Assembly: GCF_051014445.1 (NCBI RefSeq)
Contig: NC_135137.1
Coordinates: 34,349,501-34,413,500, forward strand
DNA from: Colletes latitarsis
Taxonomy: Eukaryota > Arthropoda > Insecta > Hymenoptera > Colletidae
Length of the DNA: 64,000 bases
Reading direction: 5' to 3'
This document shows positions 36,418-46,554 of this stretch, piece by piece. Position numbers and translations under genes: made by a program. Position 1 is the first letter of the stretch; the number at the start of each line of letters is the position of its first letter. A model generated the notes under the pieces. It saw nothing but the letters and a program-made list of their open reading frames with translations, had not been told where the DNA came from and made no database searches.

Positions 36418-37605
36418 TACCCCGACCCGAATAAATCCCGAATCGCCTGCCCCCTTTCCTCCTCCGCGCGACTTCCCTTTCGAGCGAGCTTTTCGATCCA
36501 GTCCAATTTCATCGAGGTGTCAATGGGCCTTTTTCCAAGTCCCAGCTCCCACCTGTTTTTCCCTCTCGCGAAACGCTTTGAATCCGACCGATTGGCAATT
36601 GGTCTACGCGCAATTGATAGACGTTACATTTGAATGGAACGAACGGGCTGTATCGAAGGGGCCGAATAACAATAGGCGACCGAACGAAGAATAAACGAGC
36701 TTGCTGTCGCTCTTTGTCCCGCGCGACGACCATCCTACGGGATCGTTTTCTACGACTCTTGCTCGCGATCGCACGCCACGGTCTCGTTTTTCCAAACGGC
36801 GATGCAACGAGACTTGTCCCTACTTAACTGGCAATACGTCCGACCTGGCCGGACCGCGAAGTGCTTCAACGACACCCTATAACATAATCAGTCGACGATG
36901 TATTTATCGGGCCATCTGAGCACAATGCCCATTGTCCAGCGGTACCTGTTTTCGCGCCGCTTAGCGAGTGACGCTTAGTTACCGAACCTCTGCGCCGACT
37001 GGCGTCGCAACCAATAAAACTCGTTGCTCTCTCGACGAATAACCTACGCCAGTTGCCCTACTTTACGACGAAACGATGCTGATCCGATGCAAAACTCAAG
37101 ACTCAAAACGTTATTCAATACTTTGAAAAAATTTCCAAACGAGTTCGCTAGAATATTTAGTTCAAATCAGTACTTGACAAGTGTTGTGAAAAGGATCGAG
37201 TGACGAAAGTTTGAAGCTTCGTGAGTGGAGAAGAAATTATCTAGAAAATTGTATATGGTGTTTGTGTGTGGCTCCAAGTGTCCAAAATTGAATTTTTTTT
37301 AATTGATGTATAAATGAAGAAGAAAAATTCATGCAGTAGAAGATTAACAAAATAGATATTCTCGAATGTAAATATAATATTCTGGACTCTACGTGTCAAA
37401 TTCCATCAGAATTGGAGGTCGACAGCGTCAAGTAATCACTGTTCGCATTCTCCTATGTCCAGTACCGATGTTTCCAACTCCCATGAGTGCGCGAATTTGT
37501 ATATTCTGTTCTTTGTGCCTTCTTTGGAGCGCAAAATGGAGCAGGTTTCCTGTATCTCGGAGATGTAGTCGTCGGTACTATTAAGGACAAGGAATCTTTC
37601 GCGGT
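36418..37605. other. CpG-rich to 37.05 kb, then AT-rich; no gene recognised
   Basis: Overlapping frames of up to 122 codons lie in the CpG-rich part, without domains. From 37.1 to 37.4 kb the sequence is AT-rich. I see no repeats shared with the rest of the window. Confidence 0.5.
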
Positions 37606-37800
37606 TAGAAGAAGTTGAAGAAAGGAAGAAAGAAGAGTGTGGGAAACTGTATGTTCTCTTGGGTCTGTCAGTGGTCTTCTCAGTAGACGGGGTCCGCCAT
37701 TGTGGTGAGGAGACATCGATACCAGGACGAAGGATCTATATAAAAGGATCGATCCCAAACCACTGTATTTATTATACAAATGTGATTATTTTTCATTACA
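37606..37800 (+). mobile_element. Possible solo LTR or isolated TATA promoter
   Basis: A purine tract (37606-37637) precedes TGTGGG at 37638. A strong TATA box (CTATATAAAAGG, about 37736-37747) follows, then an AT-rich tail with TATTTATTATAC and an ending in CA at about 37799. TG..CA boundaries with a TATA box and AT-rich 3' part are the general layout of a short insect retrotransposon LTR. No target-site duplication, primer-binding site or second LTR is visible, so a cellular promoter or chance is equally possible. Confidence 0.2.
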
Positions 37801-39661
37801 TTATATTATTTAAAAGAGATAAGAATGTTTAAACAACTTGTTTCTGTTCCCATCATTCTTCTTAAATCTTCCGAATAACAGTAGCTCGTTTTAGACCGAC
37901 AATTAATCGATACTTCTTACTATCAGATGTTTTAAGTTTGATAAAATACATGCAAATTTACAACTCCTCGAATATAATAATGTAATGCGATCATTTTGGA
38001 AACAGATCACTTTCCATGTTAAGTATCGATGTGTTATACCAGAAACTCTGGAAAAATCGTAACCACAAGTTTATCTTGCAACCACGACCCTCAGACATAC
38101 GTAACTTTTAAGGAGGCATCATTAGCGATCGAAACGAGGAATACCAGACAAATTTGAAGCTGAGCCTTACGTATCTATTCTCCGTAGCGATATCGTTAAA
38201 ACGTTCCGCTGTAATTTTCCATGCATCTTCGCAAAGTTCCGATATTGACTGAGATCAGAACACAGAGGGTCCATTCACCACAAGTTGACGACGCGCGCGA
38301 ATAAATTTTACTGTTTCCGGCATGCAGCGCGCGCGACTTGGTTCGCGGAACGCGAATCGAGAAGGCTTCAATATTTCAAACGTATCCTTTCTCTGGATAC
38401 GTTTTCGAGCTTCCTCTTCCACTTTCGCGAAAACTTTCGGAAAGGAGAACGATAAATAAGTCTGCTTTTACTCGACTGATACGACTCGTGATTTTTCTCC
38501 CTGTCTTCTGCCTTCTACAATGCGATAAACATATAAGCGACGTAAAGTGTAGAGAACAATAAAAGAGAACCGAGAGACGTTTCGTTCCTGTTATTCCTTC
38601 TGTTCGCCGTAAACCTGGTTTGCATATTTAGCGATACCCGGTCGCCCGGCGCTCCGTGCTTTTGTAATGCTTTCTCGATAAAAGAACCCGAGGCGGAGCG
38701 TGCCTTTAAACTATTTCTGCGAGTCGCGAATTTTTCGTTCCCCTTGTCGACGTCTGGAATCGGTGGGCGAGGTCGCGGAACCAGCTCGAGCGCATTTATG
38801 GTCCGAGTCTATCGTCGTACATCTTGTCTGCTCGACGGAATCGTGACGTTAATTCTTTTACCCGCGCGTTAAAGAGGACTAAATTTCACGTAAAAAGCGA
38901 TATAAACGTAGGGAGAAGGTCGAGTAGAAAGAATGATCTCGACTCGGAGAGGGCGATTAGACGGACATGTGACGCAATCACGGTCGATCGCTCTCGGCGG
39001 TTCAATTTTTCTTCGTTAAACGGAAAGGATCAAAAGAAAGGATGGAGAAGTGGCAAGAAACAGGGCGAACCGGGTCGCTATCGCCGACAAAACGCCTGGT
39101 TTCATCGGGAAACGAAGGCGAGCAGGTCCTGCGGAAGGACGCGGAGAATTTGGTCTCGCTCGAAGTCGCCGACGATCACGCCCATATTCGGGGATATCGA
39201 AGTTTCCGCAGGAACGGACGCTCCGTGAGATATGAGTTGGCGAACTGTCGTCGAAGCCCGGCGTCGTTCGCTGTCGTCGTCGCCGGGAAAATAAAACCTG
39301 CCAGATTACGGGGGCCACCGGTATGAGGTAGCCGAACGAAAGGCAAACGATGACCGTGGCTGGCATATTGCGGCTCGAACTTTTTCGCGTTTCAAAGGAA
39401 GAAGAAGCTCCGTCCTCAGACCACCTCCGGCCAATCTATTGTTTCCGCTGGATCCAAGATTTTACACGCGACACTCCATTTTCCCCGCGAGATCCTCGTT
39501 CGGTAACCCAACGACACAATTCCCAAGTATATTGTAAAACTCGATACACACTTCTCTTTATATTAAGTGTTTGTCTTCGTAATGTCGTAAACCGAGTTTC
39601 AACGATATATAAAATTTATTAGATCACCTAACGTTCAAACGTGTAGGTATATAAATAAAAA
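37801..39661. other. AT-rich, then CpG-rich; no gene recognised
   Basis: AT-rich to 38.2 kb. From 38.8 to 39.35 kb the plus strand has overlapping frames of 134 and 94 codons that are Arg-rich and unrecognised, with a 116-codon frame opposite. 39.5-39.66 kb is AT-rich and leads into the next frame. Confidence 0.5.
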
Positions 39662-40147
39662 ATGTCGCTCCGTCATTTACCAGCGGAGCGACAGGTCGAA
39701 TTTTTTACTGTCGATGCAGGGAATCCGGGCGTCGCGACGCTCGACAGCGACACAAAACACGTTGTCGTTTCGCGTCTCGCGGAACGTCGCGAGTGCCTTC
39801 GCGAAAATCACGAAAATCGCGAATTTCTTCGCGGAAATAGGTTGCCAGTCGAAGGATGCTTCCCCAAGACGCGAGTTAAGCTGGGAATATGGGTCACGCG
39901 GGGGAAACAAAGTCCATTCGAAGAAAGGACCGACGAAGTCGACGCAAGAGAATCTAACTTCTTTATTAGAAGCTACGTAAATGACGTGTCTTCGTTCGTT
40001 CTTCGAGAAACGGAATTTTCAAGCAAAGAATATCACAAAAGGCTAAGTGATTTTTCCGCGCTTCGGAAGGAGTCGTTAACGAAACGTCGCGACCTTTTAC
40101 GACGTCCACAGGCTCCCACGGAGCGCTCGGAGCTAATTATTTGTTAA
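39662..40147 (+). other. Open frame of 161 codons with a good start context
   Basis: ATG at 39662 follows AATAAAAA, a favourable insect start context, and the frame (MSLRHLPAERQVEFFTVDAG...) runs 161 codons to TAA. The product would be hydrophilic and charged (many Arg, Glu, Ser), with no signal peptide, membrane segment or known motif; a short Arg/Glu/Asn-rich imperfect repeat (ECLRENHENREFLRGN) lies near residue 50. The start codon is inside a 10-bp perfect hairpin. Shorter frames overlap on both strands. It could be an orphan single-exon gene or a chance frame. Confidence 0.2.
39663..39693 (+). repeat. 10-bp perfect hairpin over an ATG
   Basis: TGTCGCTCCG (39663-39672) pairs with CGGAGCGACA (39684-39693) across an 11-nt loop. 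It includes the last two bases of the ATG of the 161-codon frame. In RNA this would be stable and would hinder initiation there. Too short for a microRNA precursor. Confidence 0.8.
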
Positions 40148-41028
40148 ACGAAATCTTAATTGCAAATACAAGAACGGTTAAAGCTGGGAATTTCCATTCG
40201 AAGGAAAGTTTTTCTCATCTTTTTACGTTGAGGTTCTAGAGGAACAATAAATTCGTAGAAATTGATATATGAATCGTTTCCTAAAATAGGGAAATACAGA
40301 TAAACTATGGTTAAATCTGATTTGTGTTCTAATCTAGTTATGATATTTAATATTGTACGAATTATCTTCACTCGACAAAGTGAAACGTATTGTTCCTGGC
40401 AAGACAAATGAATCGATTAAAAGGTGAAGACGTCTAATAAAAATAATATCATGGAACTCGTTGAACGCAACGCCACCCAATGATTCGCTTAATTTAAAAG
40501 TCGTTTCGTTTAACTTTTAACGACCGGCGTTATCGTCATCGTTAAATTGCTTCCATTTCCACGCATTTTTAATGTTGTTACAGCAACCCCGAGCCTCTGC
40601 CACCGAATGACTTCGGGTTACTACATCGATGTAATTACTTCGTCATAAAATAGAGTTTACACGGTAACTAACTTCTGCAGTTGTAACATTAACGTTATAG
40701 CTTCGACGTAAATCGGATCAGGTAAACATAATAATAGTTCACGCCGACAGTAGCGTAAATTTAACTAATTCAATTATTACAAATGCAATTATTGGGTTAA
40801 TTATTACACCCTCCCTACCCATATTTCTTGACTTTCGAACGCGTTGCTTCAATTTTGAAAACTAACCTTAAAAACCTTTTTATTCTCGATTCAGATAAAC
40901 AGTACAAGTTATAAGTAACTTGTATGTTTCTTAATTATTTACCTGTTTTATTCGAAATATTTCGAATAAATTTCACCCTAAGTGATTAAGAAGTACGTAG
41001 CTGCAGCGACCACGGTAATCACAGATGG
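40148..41028. other. AT-rich stretch without recognisable features
   Basis: Stops are frequent in all frames. Minus-strand ACAG|GTAAATA at about 40940 is a weak acceptor/donor-like string. I see nothing else. Confidence 0.6.
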
Positions 41029-41706
41029 ATGTACGGGAACAAAAATTCTCTGGTCGGTGGACGTCGAATCCGGTGTACGTTTTCGGATCCGGAAGTGCAG
41101 TGCACGGGCAACGATCGCGCGTACACGCGAAGTGCATCTGGTGACAAACGTGTCGGTAACCGACCGACGCCAGTGAAGGCGATTCGTCGTCAACCAAAGC
41201 GTAAACTGCATTTCGGCTTCTCCCTATTCCCCCGGCGGCGTAACCATTTTTCCAGCCCAGCGATATATCACGGAGCACCGCGTCCATTCTACGCTCGACA
41301 CATACGCCGTGCACAGGATCGGTCACACGTGTCCACGTTTTCGCGAAACGCGCGGGAAATCCTTCTCAGTTGCTTTCATACGATTCCCTTTCGACTAATC
41401 ACGCTTTTCATCGCGATGAAGAACCAAAATATTAATTGCACGCGTTATGTCAAAGAATCGAAAGAAGGAGAAATTTGTCGAGTGCCTGCAGCAGGATTAT
41501 TTAATACCGGTGCAAAATTCGTAAGACTTGTTCCTTATTTTTACACCTGCTGGCCCTGGGCCCTTTACGAGCACGATTCGTTCTCGCGTTGTCGGTGCGC
41601 GCGATATTTATACGTCGTTATTGCTGTTGCTATCGTTCTTGCGCGCGAACGAACGGGCTTTCAGTTACATCTGGGAGTAATAAAGCAGAAGTGGGACGCG
41701 ACGTAA
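41029..41706 (+). other. Open frame of 225 codons, coding status doubtful
   Basis: A true ATG frame (MYGNKNSLVGGRRIRC...) ends in TAA at 41706. The first half is Arg-rich and lies in CpG-rich DNA; the second half has a mildly hydrophobic segment (CARYLYVVIAVAIVLA) near residues 195-210. A single late hydrophobic segment without a signal peptide is not diagnostic. Minus frames of 77 and 117 codons overlap the 5' part. The context of the ATG (CAGATGGATG with the ATG shifted) is ordinary. No family is recognised. Confidence 0.12.
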
Positions 41707-42261
41707 TAAAAAATGAAATAGTGGAACTATCGCGGTGGGGAATAAATTTTCAGTCGCGATGCCGCGGCACCAGTCAACGGGTCGCGCGTATTAGCTTTCG
41801 ACGAGCCACACTTGCGGTACCATTCCTCCCCTGGTGCTATTAACGATCGCATTGTTGCTGAATGAAACCTCCAACCAAACTATACTAAGACTATTGCGAA
41901 ATAAATCTTCCAGATTTGCACGAATAACATATTTGTTTCTTTCGATCGAAATCTATGAGCCATGTATTCCAAAAACATTTTATAACTGAGGATTTGTACC
42001 TTATCCATAATATCCCTTATATTGTACACCAACCCAGAACCATTTATATCGACGATTAATTTTTTAAATAAACCCAACATCGAACGAATTCTTAGATTTA
42101 AGAGGTCTAAAATTGTTTGAAGATGCGATATAAGGAAAAGAGAGACCGTACCGACGATTATGTTGATCGGAGGAGGATTGAATTCGCGAACGGTTGATCG
42201 AATACCAGGTGAAAATCGGCGCATGCGCGGGGGCCAAGTGCGTGCATCCGCAGCGTCGTAT
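41707..42261. other. Non-coding stretch without recognisable features
   Basis: CpG-rich to 41.85 kb, then AT-rich. A 114-codon minus frame (41880-42224) has no domain. I see nothing further. Confidence 0.5.
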
Positions 42262-43040
42262 TAAAGATTCACCGGGCGCACACTGTCGTGCATAATAAAG
42301 GTCGTTGCACATTTGCACGCGTCCGAGTTGCACGTAGAGGCGAAGGAGGAGAGTCGGTGTCGGTGGATCGAGCGGTCCGCGTGGTCGTGGAAGCAACGTG
42401 TGCGAGCAGAGGAGAGGCCGGTGCCGTTGGTCGTTGCTGGTTGCTGCGAGGAAGACCAGGCATGTTTGCCGACAACAAATAAACGAAAATAAAGTGGCCC
42501 GAGTAGCTACTCCGGAGCCCCGGCAGAGAGATCGGCTTCAATTTATACAACTCAGGGTTCGGACTTAATCTGGGAGACAGATTTACACCCACGGACGAGG
42601 ACGGCGCACGAAGAAGAGAACGATGCAAAAGAAGAAGACGAGGAAGAAAAGGCGGCGGGATCGGCGGAGGCTGGAAGAAAAAGACAGAGGAGAGAACGAG
42701 GGACGAGGAGGAGAAGAGCGACAGAAGAAAGAGGATACACCGGTGTTTACTCGAGGAGGTTCCCTCTCCGCGGGGCGACGGACTTTTTCCAACGGCGGAC
42801 GAGAATCGAATAGAATCGAATCGAACGCCGGACAATGAAGACTAATTACCGTCGATATCGTTGTGTACGTCGGAACGTGCGAGGTTGAAAAAGGGCGGAG
42901 GAGGAGAAAAAGGGGTCCTGAAATCGCGGGGAAGAAAAAGAAAGTGTGCTTTTACTGGCAGGCCGGTTCGCGGAACCGATAACTCTTCCGTCCCGGGGGC
43001 AGCGAAACGTTCCCATCCGATGAGAAATGACTCATCCATC
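42262..43040 (+). promoter_or_regulatory. CpG-rich, purine-skewed block, possible 5' UTR or promoter
   Basis: From 42330 on, the plus strand becomes strongly purine-rich, culminating in GAA/GAG/GGA-rich tracts at 42591-42735 and 42888-42945. Such skew with high CpG is often seen in insect 5' UTRs and promoter-proximal DNA. Reading the other strand gives Ser/Phe/Leu low-complexity peptides (SSSSSFASFSSSC), an artefact of the tract. There is no TATA box or initiator I trust, and no exon-intron boundary. Confidence 0.25.
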
Positions 43041-46000
43041 CCCCGTAATTAATTATTCGAATCGCGGCCCGGTTTCTGCAACCTGTTTAATACACGGCCC
43101 GAAACTTGGGTTGTCCTTAATAAATCTCGCGAGAGGACTGCCCGGGAGTCGCGGGATCGCTGCGTGGTGGAATCTTTAAGGATACTTAGGGGGAGCCGTT
43201 GCTTTAATATCGTTGCATTGGTAAAACCATTGTTCCGTGCCCGATATCGATCTTCCTGTAAATTTGAACGACAACCGCGCTTAATCTTATGCCGACCGAA
43301 TGACAAGCGCGCTCAATCTTGCCCCGTGAGCGAGTTCGGAGCGTCCAACGGGCATCCTGGTACCCCCCGGCCAACGTCGAAACCGTTAGGTATGCAACGC
43401 GTCCGTGTCGATAGAACGATCGCGTCGATATCGTCGACACTCGAGTAGGTTAAACATTGACAAGCAAGTTATAGCCGTGATTCGAGGACACCGACGCCGA
43501 CGCGCTCGACGCAGGTAAACGTTGCTCGTCGTCCCTGTTTCCGAGAATCTGCGCCCCGCCACCTGGACGGCGTTGTTACAACACCGAGGTTTCGCGTACG
43601 GATAAACTGGTGATATGGAGGAACGATCCTCGCAGATAGATCTTCCCGGCCACTGCTCTTTCCTCGCGTCGCGATGTCACCAATTATCTACCTTTTAAAA
43701 AATAAACTTCGAAGGTGTGCACAGTGTCTTGGCAGACTTGATTCTGAAGGTATTCAAAAAGCTGATCTTGAAAAAAAGAATTTTACCTACCCTAACTTGG
43801 ATGTATATAATAAATAATATGAATAGACAGTAATAATAATTCCACATTCGTCTCTGATACAAGTAGCGTGAAATAGGCAACGTATTTGCATATATGTTCC
43901 ACCGATAAATTGCTCTCCAGAAGCGTTTAGCTAATGCTAGTGCGTGCTCAAATACGCCGCATAGCGTTCACTGTTGTATGCTGAATTGCTGTTATTAAAT
44001 ATACAGAGTCGATACAGCAATTTGTATTATGACAATGCCACCGGACCGCGCGTTCTAATACAACCAGCTAAAATATATTAATTTATCGAAGAGCAGCGGC
44101 AAATTATGCGAACGTTCGACAATCAACAGATCGCGATTTGTCCCGCGATAGACAGTACATTGAAATTACCTGCAAACCAGCGTCGCGAACATGATGTATG
44201 TGCCCTAAACTTCGGTGTATGGTTAGATCATAAATCGCCACTGCCTGTCGTCACTTCGACGACATCCACGTCTAGTTCCTGGAATTTTCATTCCTCCCAA
44301 AAATCGTTATAGAATAAATAAGAAATCACGGAAACGTTCTAGGTTTCTGTTTATCAATCTGCGTATCACAAATAACCGTAGGTCCTAATAAACCATCGTT
44401 AAGGATCGCGTTAACGTTACCAAGTTTCTTCTACGAGCGAAACAATAGAATTTTTAGATCCCTACCACCACGTTTCCAGTTTGTTATGTTTCTCAAGGGC
44501 TTGGAACGATCGGGGAAATATCAGGCAACCTTCTCCAGGGAACAGTCCAGCCGTACCGCCCTGAATGGCAATTGATGCATCGCAAGCCCACACGCAGTGA
44601 CTAAAGAGACGATTTATCGGCCACTGTCCTCGAAACTACGAGATTCTTGTGCAACGTTCATGGAACGAACGCATCGGGCTCGTAGGCGTTGCAAAATTAA
44701 AACGCCTTGAACTTCGTCATTCATAGTTGCAGATTTTTCAATGTCCCATAAAGGAGAATTTCAACTCTAATGGGGGACTAAATTCTACTCGAACGTATAC
44801 TTAGCTTGGATCGAATAAATATCAGGACAAACTCAGCTTTAAATAGATTCGTTATTTATACTGTGGCTACCTATAGCACATTCAAGCAATTCTCTTTTGA
44901 TATGACTCATTTCCTCGTTTCTGTTTCGATTTTGTTTGCACTTGTATCTAAGCTTACACGACAAATGAAATTTAATTTCTACAAGCATTCGAATTCTGAA
45001 TATTCGACTAAAACTCACGAGTAGATATTGAACTTGATCCAAACATTATCCGCGTGTTTGTTTATGCAGGTTCCATGTCCCGCATATTAATAAAAGTTTC
45101 GTTTAAATTAGTTTAGTTCCGTCGTCGACTTCTCCGCCGGTGTAAGTTGCACCGGGCAACGGTGGCCCGTTCGTCGCAATTCCTTCGCCTCATCCGCGCG
45201 ACCGAAATTTCATATCGCACCTAATGAACCAGCGCGAAGATTAAGCGACGCCGGCGTAACGAAATTGTTTGCGACGCTTCTGTACACGACGAGGTTTTGC
45301 CCCATTAACCGTGGCGCGACGACGACGCTTCCGCCCCGACGACACCGCCTATCGGTCTCCGGAAAATCTATTAGCCGATCGTATCGAGTTAAGTGCTCGC
45401 AAGTTCGGCTCGCGACGAGACAGTCTTCGAGACTCTTTCCCGCGATTTTCACCCGTGATTCTCTCCGACCTCCTTCCGAGAAAATTGCGCCGGGAAAATG
45501 CATCGAAAATCTTCGACCACCGACCGGAAGCACGTCGGACGATGTATGAGAGACGGTGTTAAGATGTTATAAAGACACGTGGCTGAGTTTCAGATCGATG
45601 AAAATGTCGACATTTTTTTAGAACCTCTCCAGTGGCGATTTAGAGCATTTTTAGGGAATTATGCTCGGCGTAAGTGGCCAGGAAAGAACACAAAGTCGCG
45701 AGTGGGAGGATCATGTGCGGGACTGTAAGAGAGAGAAATTGCGCTCGGATTGTGTACGCACTTCCTCGCCTGGAGGAGAACTTGTAACCATATATCAAAC
45801 CGAGTTCTGTCTCCTCTTCTGTGCCACGGTCCGCTACTGATTCTACCTTCTGCAAACTCCCTAACTTACGTGGGTACTTACGTGCACCCTCCACGGTTCG
45901 GTACGGTCTTCCGTATGAATACGAATGTACCTTGTCCTTGTGGCCAAATGTGTCTCGGAGCTTCTATACATAGTGATTCTCCTCGTGGTAGCTGGGGTCG

Positions 46001-46482
46001 GCTATACGTGTAAATGTAGATTCGAATCGGTTGAATTGGAACGCGCTTAAGGATGGATGGTCTCCAGAGGGATTGGGAATAACGTGCATTAACTTACAAT
46101 ATGCGCAATTTCGCGCGACGATAATTCCCTGAAAATTCTGTGATTTTACGTTTGTTATTTTTAAAAAAATTATGAAAAGATCCCTCGACTATAGCTACTA
46201 AATGTCATCGTAAGATAATATCATGCATAAATTTTCTTTCAATTTCAATCCTGAAATGTACTAAAAAATATAACACGCGGAGATGAATAGAAAAATAGAT
46301 GATATTTAATTTTATTTAACAACTTAAGCGACGTTCTCGGCGTTACTATAATGCTCGCTGAAATCTGAACCGGGAGCAACCACTTTTATTCAAATATTAC
46401 TAATATAAACAATCAACGCTCGAGATCTCGCTTCAGAAACGCTTTTACAGTACCCTATGAATCATTTCATTCCATCATCCAG
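43041..46482. other. Non-coding stretch, CpG-rich at 43.1-43.6 and 45.1-45.6 kb
   Basis: Frames of up to 107 codons overlap on both strands without domains. At 45867-45884 the minus strand has two GTAAGT donors 12 bp apart (GTAAGTACCCACGTAAGT), a rare coincidence but with no exon evidence. 43.7-44.1 and 46.1-46.4 kb are AT-rich. Confidence 0.5.
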
Positions 46483-46554
46483 GAAACAGCAGTATGCACC
46501 GAGAATTTCTAACAGGTTTTCTTGCGAAGATGGATGAGCGACCGGCGCAACATG
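46483..46554 (+). other. Candidate symmetric 72-nt cassette exon
   Basis: The segment follows TTTCATTCCATCATCCAG, a fair acceptor, and ends CATG|GTAAGT, a consensus donor. It is exactly 72 nt. In one frame it is open throughout, reading NSSMHREFLTGFLAKM then DERPAQH, with 2 nt before and 1 nt after whole codons, so it could be skipped or included without shifting the frame. I recognise no family. The ATG at 46494 could alternatively be a start codon. Chance cannot be excluded for an exon this small. Confidence 0.25.

Noticed and set aside
37985..38008. bantam-like microRNA (GCGATCATTTTGGAAACAGAT)
   Set aside because: The seed differs from bantam (GCGATCA rather than GAGATCA) and no complementary arm forms a precursor hairpin nearby.
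42269..42835. 188-codon minus-strand Ser/Phe/Leu-rich frame
   Set aside because: It is the complement of the polypurine tract, so the composition explains the absence of stops.
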